Below, piece by piece: positions 15,811-28,344 of a stretch of DNA of 64,000 bases. A program made the translations under genes and the position numbers. This DNA comes from Conus ventricosus (taxonomy: Eukaryota > Mollusca > Gastropoda > Neogastropoda > Conidae). Where the stretch lies: NCBI GenBank assembly GCA_018398815.1, contig JAFLJL010013946.1, forward strand, positions 35,001-99,000, written 5' to 3'. Below the pieces are notes generated by a model. That model was not told where the DNA came from and ran no database searches. It saw nothing but the letters and a program-made list of their open reading frames with translations. Each line of letters begins with the position of its first letter. The stretch's first letter is position 1.

Positions 15811-17935
15811 CTATGGTCTTAGTGGTCATTTTCCTAGTGTGTTTAACATGGTCAAAGAAAGGAGTTAAAATAAGTGTATATCGTTTCGCAGCTATAAAAA
15901 CTTCCACACTGAAGAATTTCTGGCTGATTTATGTATGGCTGATTTTTCTTGTGTTTTTCAATACAATCATCCTGATGATGCACTTGCTGCTTGGTACAAG
16001 ATTTTTGTTCCTATTTTCATGTTTTGCTTCGGACTAAACGTGTTAAATTAACCGAAAATACCACCGTGGTTAACAAAAGAAATAGATGCTGAAATTAGAA
16101 TTCGTGACAATTTATTACAAAGAACAGGGAAAGACAAGAAATTTAGGCAACAATGAAACAAAGTCACTGAGATGAAAAGAGTCGCACGGAAGAGGTATTT
16201 TGGTGATTTGATTTCATCAAAAAAAAAATTCAAAGTCTATTTGGAAAGCTATAAATCAGTTGTCCCGGAAAACAGCACCGCATCTGCTTCTTATACGTCC
16301 CATTTATCTGTTGATTATCTGAATAGACACTTTACTACCGTGGCAGAGAGAACAATAAAGATAAACAACACACGGCTAATAATTTAAATCACTGAAATGT
16401 TTCTGTGAGTCAAAACATATCGTTGACAAACTCCATTTTCCATACATAGGCGTCCATGAAGTGCACAGGAGTTACGAATATTAAAACCATCGAGTTCCGT
16501 GATTTGGGTTGGCTAGACAGTAACATTGTGAACATATCAGCGCCCATTATCTCTGAATGTGTTGCATATATTTATAACATATGTATTGAAAAATGTTACT
16601 CTCCACAAGCCTTCAAAGACGCTAAAGTTTTGCCTGTTCTTAAGTCTGGTGACCATCTGACCCCTCTAATTATAGACCCATATCTATACTATCTGCTCTG
16701 TCTAAACCTTTCGAAAAAACATATCAAACGCAATCTACGGTCCCATTTTACAAAGTATGACTTATTTGACCCAAATCAGAATGGATTTAGATAAGAATCA
16801 TTCGTGCCATACCATGCTGACCATTCTTATTGAGAAGTGACATTTAAACATAAACAATAATTTATTTATGGTGCAATTTTTGTTGATTTTGCGAAAGCTT
16901 TCGACACCATTGATCACAGTATCCTCTCTAAAAAATTAACCATGTACGGTTTGAATGATAATTCCTTAAACTCATAGCATCTTTTCTTCATAACAGAAAA
17001 CAAGCAGTCTTTCAGATTCCACTTTATCTTCTGTTGCTTCGAACAAATATGGAGTTCCCCAGGGAACGGTTCTGGGTCCTATATTATTTTCAATTTATAT
17101 AAATGACCTTCCATTCATTTGATATCCTCTTGCGAACTTTTTGGCAGATGACACTACATTTACAATGAAAATAAAAGATCTGATGCAGTATGCGCTCCTT
17201 ACAAAATGATATTCTAAGGCTTGTTTCCTGGACGGAAGAAAATCATATGGCAATTCATCCTCATAAATCCAAATTCATGCTAGTTACAACAAGACAGAAC
17301 GACAGAACATTAAGAATGAATTACCAGAGTTAAAAGTTAGTGATAAAGTATTAGGAGAAGTAAGGTTTTACAAATTACTAGGACTTACTATAGACAATAA
17401 CTATCATGGTCCGAACATATTTCTAGGCTTTGCCAAGAAAACAATCCAGTTAAATAGAATAAAACATTTTCTTGATCAGAATACTAGGAAAACATTTTTT
17501 TCGTGCATACATCCAGCCAGATATTGATTATGTATCAACATGTGGGATCAGGCCAGTCAAAATTGCTTAAAACTCTTGACAGCTTATACAGACGTTCTCT
17601 CAAACTAATTCTTCTTAAATCCTCTTCTTTGTCCCTGTAGATTATAAACAATTAGATATGCTCCCCTTCAGTCTTAAATGTCGTTACAACAAAGCTGTTT
17701 TCATGTTTAAAATTGTGAACAATTTAACGCCTGCTTATCTCAACAACAAATTTCCCATAAATAATGTTCGTAACAAACGTAACATCCGCATTCCTCTCCC
17801 AAGACTAATCTTTTTATGTCTTCTCTCATTTATTCCGGAAGCAAATTATGGAATGATAAACATATATCACATTAAATGCAAATCAAGCGTTTTGTCATTA
17901 GGAAGGCATACCACGCACATTTGATAGAACAATGT
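15811..17935 (+). pseudogene. LINE ORF2, reverse transcriptase and C-terminus (broken)
   Basis: After a linker, RT blocks appear in order: NYRPISILSALSK in a shifted frame near 16670-16720; NQNGFR at 16780; FVDFAKAFDTIDH from about 16880; YGVPQGTVLGPILFSIYIND at about 17045-17105; and FLADDTTF at 17140-17160, which carries the catalytic Asp pair. Downstream, FFRAYIQPDIDYVSTCGI and LPFSLKCRYNKAVFMFKIV fit the C-terminal region of CR1-group LINEs. Frame breaks occur every 100-300 bp. The element ends by about 18.1 kb at the (GT)n tract. Confidence 0.8.
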
Positions 17936-18107
17936 TAAGTCTAAACATGTTCAGTAACATAATGTACAACAACCTCAACTTGATGGGTCCTCTTACGCAT
18001 GTTCATGTGATTTGAATTGATGACGTATTTGTACTGTAAGTGTTTGGTGGTATACGATGGTGTTTACGTGGAGGAGGCGAGCATTTGAAGTGATTATGTA
18101 TGCGGAA

Positions 18108-18629
<522 letters not shown>

Positions 18630-18755
18630 TTAATTTCAGTCTTTGCAGGCCATCCGGCCCATAATGACAGGAGAAATGCAGTAATCAACATCTAGTTATA
18701 GGTGAACCTTTCATACAAAAAGGAAAGAAAAGACACTGCTGCATCTTTTACCACA

Positions 18756-21135
18756 TCAACATCTTACTTTTAAGCATTCAACAATATAAAGCGCAGTTTT
18801 CAAAGCAAGCTTACCTTTAAGATTTTGACAAAGTAATTGTACTTTCAGAGTGCTAGGAAAACGATAATAATATAGAGGCAGAAATTTCTTTCTCAGAGAA
18901 GAGTACTTACAGCATACAAAAAGAAAATGCACCAAGTCTTCAATCTGGTCGCCATCACATTGTTTACAGTATGGGTCAACTCTTAATTGTCCAAAACGAG
19001 GGATACCATTCACGGGCAAGCGATTACACCTTAGTAAACAGATTGCACGTCTGTGAGCGACATGGTCCAGACTTATGATGTAATTGCCCTTATAATTTCT
19101 GGATGGTACAAACAGTAATCCTCCTCTGAGAGACGGAGTCGTGCCAATTTTGATATGATACATCTTTTAATCTGCTCTTGAACTGTTCTATGAAATACCT
19201 AGTATGTCCCGGATGTTGCATAGCCCAAACGTAGCCAAAACCGTACTTGCATAATAATAGCCTGACTTGTGAAGCCCAGTTCTTCCGCCCTGACAGATCA
19301 TGTGCGCGTAACATATCATAGCATTGCTTTGGGTACCTATCATTAGACAAGTTTACAATCCTGCACCAGTATTTCATAAGTCGGGTCTGTGTGTCAACGA
19401 ATATTGGAAGCCTTCCACATTCTCCCAGTGCTACACTGTTTTTTGCATCTCTTCCGACCCCCAGTATCATTTTGCATATTTTTACTTGTACCTTTTCAAT
19501 GGCATCGTATTTTTCAAATCCCAGATTTCAGAACCATACAAAAGAATGGGCTTAACTTTTGTATCGAAAGTTTTAAATACCATATCAACTGGTAGCATAT
19601 GTAATTTAAAGTATAACTTTTTTATCCCTGCGACGCTCTTAAAGCTTTACCAGAAACAGCATCCACACATTTAGTCATTTGAGGGAGGATGAAAAGATGA
19701 CTCCAAGATAATTGTAAGAGGGCTCGACTTTTAACTCGTTACCATTAAAGAACCACTTTTCACACTTTTTGATAAAGCCACCCATTTTTGAAAACAACAA
19801 CCTTTGTCTTATCCATATTGACATTCAGACCCCATCTTCTGCAGTATGTTTCCAGACAGTAAATCTTCTTTTGAAGATCTGCTACAGTATCAGATACAAC
19901 AGCAATTTCATCAGCATACATCAAAAGGAAAATACCCAATGAATCCCCAAAAATATCAATACCGCGAGCGCCACAATTCATCAGCTCAGCTTGTAATTCA
20001 GATAAGATATGGAAAACAGCAGGGGACTTAGGACACATCCTTGGCGAACTCCAGACATGCACTGAAAATATTCTGTAATTTTATCTCCAACACAGACAGC
20101 AGCTTTAACACTTTTATACATCCCTTGCAGAGTTTTGAACATTTTCCCATGAATCCCTCTAGCAAGCAGTACATACAACAGCTTTTTTCTGTCAACACTA
20201 TCAAAGGCTTTAGAAAAGTCTACGAAAAGCGAGTAAAAGCGGCCACCTTGTTTGGTCAAGTACTTCTGTACAAGTGATTGCAAGGTAAAGATGTTGTCTA
20301 AGGTGCTGTAGCCTTTCCGGAAAACCGGCTCGAGCTTCAGGAATACATTCATGATGGTCGCAGAAAAGTGACAATCTCCTGTTGATAATCGAATTGTAAT
20401 TTTACTGATTACGTTTAGCAAGGAAATGCTTCTGTAGTTGTCTACACATCCGCGACTGCCTTTCTTATGTAAAGGAAAAATAACTGCCTTAGTCCAGCCT
20501 TCAGGGTAGTCACCACTTTCAAATACCTTATTGAACAAAGGATGTAAAAATCTAACAAGTACGTACGTACGTTTCTTCCTCGTGGAAAAGATCCGAAGGC
20601 AGGCCATCCGGGCCGGAAGCTTTGCCCCTTTTCATTCCTTTAATCGCATCATATATCTCAGACAGATTCGGAAATTTCATGGTAAATTCAAAGGTTTTAC
20701 ATTCTTCGCATGTTTCAGACTGATGATTGTAAAGCGTATCAGTAACTTCTTGATTAAAGTCTGCATCAACAACATTAGGTTCTGTTGTCAATAGGGACTT
20801 GAAGTAATGAAACCATTTACCAGGCGATATTGAACTGGGTGTTTTCAGGTTTTGTGTCGTCAATGAACGTACTTTTTGCCAAAATGATTTTGAATATATA
20901 TCATTACATGCTTCGTTCAGGTCATTTAAAATGTTCTGATTATGTCTCTCTGTTTTGAACAGCAAAGAGACTTGAACGATTTTTTCAGGTCGAGGTATTC
21001 GAGCAAGTCATCACGTTCATTTGTAAATCTTAACTTTTGCAGGTGCCTGTATTTTTCTTGCTTCGCACTTTCACATTCCTGATCCCACCACGGTGGATGT
21101 TCACGTGAAACTGGGGGGTTGGGTTTTGACCTCAT
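18756..21135 (-). pseudogene. LINE reverse transcriptase and C-terminal finger (frame-broken)
   Basis: RT blocks in order: GKASGPDGLPSDLF (about 20.6 kb), FPLHKKGSRG and YRSISLLNVISK (about 20.4-20.5 kb), FVDFSKAFDSVDRKKL (about 20.2 kb), GVRQGCVLSPLLFS (about 20.0 kb), then MYADEIAVVS (about 19.9 kb). In the last block the second catalytic Asp of YADD is Glu, which should abolish or weaken activity. The C-terminal region has CKQCDGDQIEDLVHFLFVC (about 18.93-18.98 kb), a Cys-Cys-His-Cys finger common at the end of LINE ORF2 proteins. Four open segments are joined by shifts. Confidence 0.85.
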
Positions 21136-22150
21136 TTTTTGGCTGCTTTTTGCACGAAGGAAACAAGGAACTCCGAGCCTGTGTTTACATCCTGATTAAC
21201 AGCCTCCATTAAATCTGTCAGCCCCTGTACTTGGTTCTCTTGTAAACATTCTGAATAGGACCCTAAATCCTGTTGTCGGATGTAAAATTTTGTCTTGTTT
21301 TCCAATTGTACATCATTCTCAGAAACTGAAGTTACACAATCAATTTTTCTGTCATCTATGTGCAGAACAATAGGGAAATGGTCCGATTCACATCTGTCTG
21401 ATATATACATGTCTAAAACAAGGTCAAAAATCTGTTTTGAACAAAGAAAGTAGTCGACAACACTCTTCCCTGTTCGCTACACATGTTATTTCACCCTCTT
21501 TGTCACTTTCTGTTCTTCCGTTAACAATAAATAAATCATTCTCTTTTAAAAGTTCGATGAGGTTTCAATCCAAAATTATTTGTAACACTATCTTTTGATT
21601 TTCGTTTTGTTTGTGGACCATCTGACAATAATTCATCAATTTCAACCAGAGGATACGCATGTCTGTTTTCTTCAGTATCATCTATATCTGGAAGGCCCCG
21701 GTGCGAGCATTAAAATCCCCACATAGAATCCAGGGTAAGTCAGGACATTCATGCATAATTTCTGTCATATGATTTTTTAAACTGATCGATTCCACTGCAC
21801 TGGCGTTGTCTTCGCCGTAAATAACAGAATGTTCTGGGGCAACATAAAGGAGTAATTCAAAACAGACTTACCAATCTTCAGAAACACATTATCCTCTACC
21901 TCTCTCAGCAAACTGTTCAACATGTTCATCGATAGTTTTGTGCACACACACAGCCACACTCCTTTCAAACGATGTGAGCGAGGAGAAAAGAAAACTTTAA
22001 AGTCCGGAAACGCATTTTCAATGTCCTCGCGCTTGCAAGACCATATTTCTGACAGTCCAAAAATCTGGAATTCTTCACAAACATGTTTAAGGAAATGTTA
22101 TTTAATTTGCTCTTTAGGCCTTGAACATTCCACGCCATCGTCTGAAACAC
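21130..22150 (-). pseudogene. LINE endonuclease domain (frame-broken)
   Basis: It begins MAWNVQGLKSKLNN, a usual AP-endonuclease opening. The GDFNA block is at about 21700-21720 on the minus strand, and SDHFPIVLHI (21370-21400) carries the intact late Asp-His pair. Stops and shifts lie between 21.4 and 22.0 kb. The role is nicking the target for reverse transcription. It joins the RT segment through a basic linker at 20926-21135. Confidence 0.8.
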
Positions 22151-22359
22151 ACGTGTTCTGTCACTAGTGCAAAGTCCATGATCACAAAACGAATCACAAC
22201 CACAATCGGTATCCTCTTCATCGCGATTAGCGAAATAGTCGGTACGATCATCGCAGTTTGTGTCCTGACTTCCTCGCGTGTGTTGTCTGGTTCGTTTGTT
22301 GCGCTGTTGTCATCACTGTCCTCATCTCTGTCATCGTGTGTATGGTTGGGGTACGAGGC

Positions 22360-23239
22360 GGAATCCTCTCTTCTGTTGTCGTTGCGCAGGCCTGCTCTTT
22401 ATCTTGCTCCCTGTCGTTCCACAAGACGCTGGGTTTCTTCACTGTAGTGGTAAGATTTCCCTTCGATGATCAGTGAGTCGTAACGCAGGTACGCCCTCTT
22501 GTTGACGTTCTTGGCGTCTCGGAGGAACGGTAGTAGTCGCCGTCGCTTTTCTCTCACACGAGGGGTAAAGTCCTCCGACACAGAGACACTAGTATCCTTC
22601 AGCTTACGACGTTCGAACAGAACCTTCTCTTTCTGTTTGAATCGACTGAAACAAGCAATGATCGGTTGCAGAGTCTTACCCCCACGAAGACGATGTGCAC
22701 GTTCGATTTCAATGTCATCTTCAATGCCAGCTTGTCTTTGATCACACTCTTCACAGCTTCTTCACAGTCAGTCCAGGTTTCCTGACGTCCACTCAGAGTT
22801 GAGATTCGTGGAAAGCAGGTTATTTCGCTCCTTCTACGTCATCTAGTATGTCTTCCAGTCGTTCAGCTCTCTCTTTCAGCTCTCTGTTTTCCTTCATCAC
22901 CAAATCCACTGTTTCTGCATCTTGTCACTGAGTGCATCTATTTTGCTGTCCACAGAATTTATTTTCACAGACATGTCTTTTAGCATATTTATCACATCAG
23001 CGATGGATTCTTGTTTATTCCCAGTTGCAGTCCCCGGGTTCGTCAGAAGAACAACTTCGGTTGACGCTCGCCATTCTGGTTTGCCTTGACTTGTCACCTT
23101 TGGTAGGCCCAGGGTTGGGTTCAACACCTGCACGGAGAAGTAATGCTGTGACAATGCACAACACGGTGAACTTCATGGCCGGCGTTGTGCTGCGTAGCTT
23201 TCTCGGTCGTCCAATCACATTTTTTGCCTTTTTGTACAA
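22360..23239 (-). pseudogene. LINE ORF1 with 2A-like peptide (frame-broken)
   Basis: The ORF starting at 23239 encodes MKFTVLCIVTALLLRAG and then VEPNPGP (23106-23130). The NPGP end and preceding hydrophobic stretch resemble 2A/2A-like co-translational separation peptides known from some LINEs, but the usual Asp before V-E is Gly. A second frame continues with a heptad-like stretch (ADVINMLKDMSVKINSVDSK, about 22.95-23.0 kb). The 22399-22581 segment (RVREKRRRLLPFLRDAK, ending SEETQRLVE) resembles the C-terminal part of L1-type ORF1 RNA-binding proteins. Frame shifts join the pieces. Confidence 0.65.
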
Positions 23240-23300
23240 AATGTTGACAAAACCACAGCGAACACGCCAACATTTTGTTGGTAGGTCTCCAATGAACAGG

Positions 23301-23670
23301 TCATTTGCTGAATAAGGTCAATTAACCACCAAAACTAATCAAATAGATAAATAATTGTAGGAGCTCGTACAAAGTGCGTCCGACCGGTAGCGTGAGCCCG
23401 AGTTCACCCCGTGTGTGTGTGTGTGTGTGTGTGGTGCGCGCACATGCTTCTTTTTTTTTACCGAATGTACATTATTCCTAAATTGTGACCTAGCCCTTTT
23501 TAACTAGGAAATATTTATGTTAATCGTGTTTCGTCGTTATATGTTCATTGTTTCCTTTTCGTGTACCATTTATATGTTCATTTGGATATTGTTTGCTTCT
23601 GTTTTTGTTCTTGAGGGCATGGTGTATAAAAGCTGTAAGCTTATCCATTTTACCCACATTAAAAATATTC
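23301..23670. other. Spacer with a short (GT)n
   Basis: A (GT)n of about 24 nt lies at 23409-23433. Nothing else is recognised. Confidence 0.5.
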
Positions 23671-23671
23671 G

Positions 23672-23806
<135 letters not shown>

Positions 23807-23954
23807 AGTTATGTATATTAACTACCCTTCTCTGGCTGCTTTGAGGGTGCTGTTGGATTCTTTTTTGAACCCTTGGTGGTGAGAACACCATAGAAGTATA
23901 GACTGTGGTGTGTCTCTATTTGATTACCAAGAGCACTGACACAATCAGCCGTGT

Positions 23955-23995
23955 CTCCCTGATGAGTCCGATCCAGCGGACGAAAGGCCTAGGAG
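23955..23995 (+). ncRNA. Hammerhead ribozyme motif, type I, GC-rich stem II
   Basis: The conserved core CTGATGA is at 23959-23965 and GAAA at 23982-23985. Stem II is GTCCG (23966-23970) paired perfectly with CGGAC (23977-23981), with loop ATCCAG. Stem III is AGG/CCT with no loop, which favours action as a dimer. Stem I is CTCC (23955-23958) with GGAG (23992-23995). The predicted cleavage is after A91 of 23991. All core positions fit. The flanks do not resemble the Penelope-type termini elsewhere in this window, so the host repeat is unknown; it may be a SINE-like or retrozyme-like unit. Confidence 0.8.
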
Positions 23996-24221
23996 CAGGC
24001 AATACAACAAATAAATGTGCTTTCAGGACGGATTACGATGGTTCCCTCAGGCAGCTAGTGAAGGGCTTTTCATATTTATAATATATTACCCCATTTTCTT
24101 CATCTTCAATTTATGTTTTTAATTTTATTTATTTAAAGTTCAAATCTTTGCCAAGTCATTACTATAACGACTGAAGAATTGATAACCTGCGCTTGTTTTC
24201 CCCCACTACTTAATCGTTCAG

Positions 24222-24225
<4 letters not shown>

Positions 24226-24296
<71 letters not shown>

Positions 24297-24396
24297 GTGT
24301 GTGTGTGTGTGTGTGTGTGTCTGTGTGTGTGTGTGTGTGTGTATTTATGCCTGTATCTATCTAAATATAGACAGCGAAACAGAGACAGAGACAAAG

Positions 24397-24471
<75 letters not shown>
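24226..24471. repeat. (TA)n-(TG)n ... (CA)n
   Basis: TA then TG to about 24345, a short unique segment, then CA from about 24396 to 24471. The CA tract abuts the 3' end of the minus-strand LINE and may be its tail. Confidence 0.95.
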
Positions 24472-24472
<1 letters not shown>

Positions 24473-26905
24473 GATTCAAAAGATTTAATCCTGTGACCCC
24501 TTTTGGGGCATGGAGGACTTGAAACAAGATAAACAAATGTAAATGAAACACATCAAACTAAAAAAAAAAATTAAAATTAAAAACAAAACCTCCCAAATAT
24601 TAACACACTGGATATAATGTTACACAACTTTACTAAGCTTTAAAAACTTCGCTAAGTTTAGCAACACTTTCCTTATTACCACAGAGCAAACGACAGTAGT
24701 TAAATACGGACTTTATTTTTTTGGTATGAACTTATTTTAATATCATGATATTTGGTGCATTTCAATACAAAATGAAATTCGTCGCCAAGGTCATTCTGGT
24801 CGCAGTCCCGACAAAATCGTTCATCATGAGGTATTCCAAATCATCTGCCAATTTTGATCATGAGTTTATGATTACCACAGCGGAACCGAATTAGAGGGTA
24901 TATGTAAACATCAGGCAACATGTCAATATATTTTTCACGGCAAAACTATGTTTTAAAATTCCTATAAACTAAACACTTATTACTAGATTCTAAAGCATCG
25001 TTCCATGCACGTATGTAAACATCTTCTAATGAATTACGAACATTTATACAGATACTGTGAACAGACGAAATCTTTTGTGTCTCCCACACAAAGTCGAATC
25101 CAGTTTCGATAAGGATATTCCGTATACACATCAACACCTAATGTAAAACCCTGATTTGTGTATAAATCATATAATACTTGATACAATCTAGATGAATATT
25201 TGTTTGTTTGTGGTGAAAGTAAGGATGACCAGAATTTTATCATTCGTGCATATACTTGAACTGAAACAGAATACATTCCTAGTTCTCCATATATCAGTTC
25301 TGTTTCAGTAGAACGATTTAAATGAAAAAATGCTTAAAAATGTAAGCTGAAATATTTCCATTAGCTTTAAATCACTATATCCCCACATTTCACAGCCATA
25401 TAAAAGTACAGGCAGAACCATTGACTGGTATAAGTCCAGTACAATGTTTATAGGCAAATATTGCAATCTTGCCATCTTTAGTAAAGAAAACATTGCACAT
25501 AGCGCTTGGTCATACAAATACTTCTTACATGTATAAAAATGTCCTGTTCTGCTAAAGATTATACCTAAATATTTCAACGTGTGTACTATTTCTATGGACT
25601 GGTTTTTGAACTTTAGTTTTTTCTAGGATTATTGCGTCCTTTAAATACTACACCCTTCGTTTTTGCTACATTAACATTAAGCTTCCATGCACTACAATAC
25701 TCGCTTAATACATCAAGAGCATGCTGTAAACCACAGAAAGAATCTGCAATAACAACAATATCATTAGCGTATAAAAGCAAAAGTAAACTAATGTAACTTA
25801 ATAAATCTGAGTCAGGGAGATTTAAATCAATATTCAAGGAAGCACAGTTACGATCTGCGAGATATAGTTCAAGATCATTCAAATACAACGAAAAAAGCAG
25901 AGGTGAAAGAATTTCACCTTGACGGACACCTCTAAAACTGCCAGAATATTCAGATTGACTCCCATTTACAAATATACAAGATTTTATTTGCTGATACATA
26001 TTCGTGATTACTTGCAAAATCTTTCCATTTACACCTTCTTTGATATGCTTTTGCCATAAACCATGCCTCCAGACTGAATTGATCGCTTTTGCTTTTTTAC
26101 GAATATTGAAAATATTAATTAAACTTTTTAAAGCAAAAATATCATCTGTTGTAGAATGATTTTGTCTAAAACCAGCTTGATTTTCCCCGAAAGTGTGTTG
26201 TTATTTTCAACAACATTTGTCAAACGGTTATTCAAAATTGTTGTGAACAGTTTTCCAACACAACTCAGAAGTCTTATACCCCTATAATTGCTACAGTCAA
26301 ATTTACTACCCTTTCTTTTGTATATTGGCAGATTAAGTCCAGTTAACCATTCTTCTGGTATGGTCCCTGTTTCAAGAACTTTATTGAAAAGTTTACAATA
26401 ACTTGTTTTGAGAACTGAAATGCTTTGTTTTATATATTCATTTCGTATTTTATCTATCCCTTTCCATTTTTAAATTGCTGTACAGCTTTTTCAACGTCTT
26501 CGTCACTTATTGGTGCATTTAAAAATTCAAGATCATGTTGCAAGTCACAGTCAATATCCCTGTCGTTCTCAACACTATCTGGTTGAACATTCAATGATTA
26601 AAAATGTAAGAAAAGATCAATCATACTAACAGGGCATTCATTTCTATTTCTGATTTTAATATTTTCCCAATTATCTCTTGGTCTATTAGCTTTCAGTTTA
26701 CGAATCTTCTTATGCCAGTGCTTTCTGTAAACTCTATACGATTTTCTGAGAAATTTTTATGTTCCTTACTGCTAATTCCAACCTCTCTACGGTTGGAACT
26801 AGTATCATTTAATTTAGTTCTATGTTTGGCTGTAAAATACTTTTTTTCTATGTTCCTGCATGCAGCATCAAACCATGGCTTATTTTCGTTACTTTTGTTT
26901 GGCTA
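24472..26905 (-). mobile_element. 5'-truncated LINE (RT part)
   Basis: On the minus strand, RT blocks run from about 26.5 kb down to 25.6 kb: IPEEWLTGLNLPIYKRKGSK, SNYRGIRLLSCVGKLF, GVRQGEILSPLLFSLYLND, LLYANDIVVIAD, then NVAKTKGVVF. A C-terminal region follows to 24.9 kb with WGYSDLKLMEIFQ. In the catalytic YADD motif the first Asp is Asn, so the copy is inactive. The 3' end, by about 24480, has the phrase TTCAAGTCCTCCATGCCCC on the minus strand. No endonuclease is seen, so the copy is truncated near 26.9 kb. It is similar in layout to the LINE at 18.6-23.3 kb but clearly a different lineage. Confidence 0.75.
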
Positions 26906-26925
26906 TTGCTTTTGATATATATGTA

Positions 26926-26958
26926 TATCTAGCTAGCTAGCTAGATAGATAGATAGAT
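26926..26958. repeat. (CTAG)n/(GATA)n short tract
   Basis: CTAGCTAGCTAG followed by ATAGATAGATAG. Confidence 0.85.
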
Positions 26959-26979
26959 ATGTGTATCTGTTTCTATCAA

Positions 26980-27378
26980 CATATATAGTGGGTGTTCCAG
27001 GGATGGCAAGATCCCAGGAAGTGAAAAGCGATGGTGGTATGGGCAGTGGAGATATCTATAGGATTCTTCCCCCTGGGCCACCTCTGGCCTTGCGTCTTTG
27101 CCTTCTGTTGTGGTGATGGCTGCATGTAGTTCACGCTGGCTTGCTCTGCTCTGCTCTGCTCTGCTTGCTTGTGGTGCTGTGTGTAGTTGTTGCCTGGCAC
27201 AGGTACTGACACCAGCGGGGCATCCTTGCGGTATTAGTCCCCTAGCTCGGCATAGCCTCTTTCACTTCAAGGCCGATCGTGCGTGGTTTCCAACCACATC
27301 CTCCCAGAGGTGACCCACGGTAACTGGGCAGCGCGAGCACCCAGGCTAAACACGACGGATCTAGAGGAGTCAGCCTCG

Positions 27379-27380
<2 letters not shown>
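26980..27380. other. Unassigned, GC-richer segment
   Basis: It contains a (CTCTG)n of about five units near 27143-27165. It resembles a LINE 5' untranslated region in composition but I cannot assign it. Confidence 0.3.

Positions 27381-27452
<72 letters not shown>
27381..27452. repeat. (TA)n microsatellite
   Basis: TA run with one interruption, directly before the Penelope-type terminus. Confidence 0.95.
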
Positions 27453-27484
27453 GATTAGTGTGGTTAAAATACCCAAAATGATTT

Positions 27485-27600
27485 TGATAGTGCTCAACCC
27501 CTTGGCGGTGGGCAAACCAAAAACCATCCTGATGACAGCGCAACGCGCTCGAAACAAATTTGTAGATTTTTAAAAACCTATTTTAACATATATATATAAG
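27485..27600 (+). mobile_element. Solo Penelope-type terminus
   Basis: The phrase GGCGGTGGGCAAACC is followed by a hammerhead core and an A/T-rich tail. It matches the termini of the two Penelope-like copies at 31.4 kb (minus) and 43.2 kb (plus). No coding part accompanies it here. Confidence 0.65.
27526..27567 (+). ncRNA. Hammerhead ribozyme motif (Penelope type)
   Basis: CTGATGA is at 27529-27535 and GAAA at 27551-27554. Stem II AGCGC/GCGCT (27537-27541 with 27545-27549) has loop AAC, but position 10.1-11.1 is a C-C mismatch. Stem III is the self-complementary ACAAATTTGT. Stem I is ATC/GAT. Predicted cleavage is after A at 27564. The short stem III means it would work best as a dimer, as known for Penelope-element hammerheads. 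Confidence 0.75.
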
Positions 27601-28330
27601 TCAAACGTAGCTCTAACAGCAGAACAGGCGAATGAGGATGCAATTTCCCAATGGCTGTGAAGGCGGAAGAGAGCGACACCCTGCTGCAGTTCACAGTAGT
27701 AGGGGGTGAGTTAGGTTTGCCTACCGACACATACAAAGAATGAACGCCGGCGGACTCTGCGGAAGAAACTTTTATAGTTCAACGGAGAGAAAGGCGGTTA
27801 CAGCAACGCACTGTGGAGTGCACAGAGCTATATGAGACACGTAGAACATCTAGGTCATCCACTGCATCCGTCTCCATATCCAACCGTCTCGACCTTGTCT
27901 TGCTGTTGGATACAGGTCTCGGACGAGAGAGTGTGGTCGTCGACGCGCAACTCTTCCTCACTTTAATCAAAGGCATCGCACATGTCATCAGTCATTCTTC
28001 ATCCTATCCCTTATCATCCCTTATCACCAAGTCCTGTGGCGATGGGCGAGCGATGAAGCGACAGGTGTGGGTACACTGGAAGTCGTAGCTTCAGACCTGC
28101 ACACAGGCGGCTCAGGCCATATGGTCGGCCGTCACTGAATCGGAGCAGCGGTGGCGGTAGGCATCCCCCTGAGCGACTGATCAGCCCTTTTTAAGATAGC
28201 ACTGCTCACCTCCATGGCATGAGTTAGGGGCTAGAAAGGGTGCCCTAACCATTGCCTGCTCCACATCACCCTATTCAGCATACCGCGGCTGGCGGGGACC
28301 CTACAATTGCGGTTGAAACAAAACATTAAA
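27601..28330 (+). other. Probable 5' leader of the following LINE
   Basis: The segment runs without repeats into the LINE endonuclease at 28340. It has only short ORFs, and 27813-28088 is open but unrecognised. I infer 5' untranslated or degraded ORF1 sequence. Confidence 0.35.
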
Positions 28331-28344
28331 AAGAAAAACGAGGA

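Noticed and set aside
15972..16000. CTGATGA in LINE ORF2
   Set aside because: No GAAA partner or stem II nearby.
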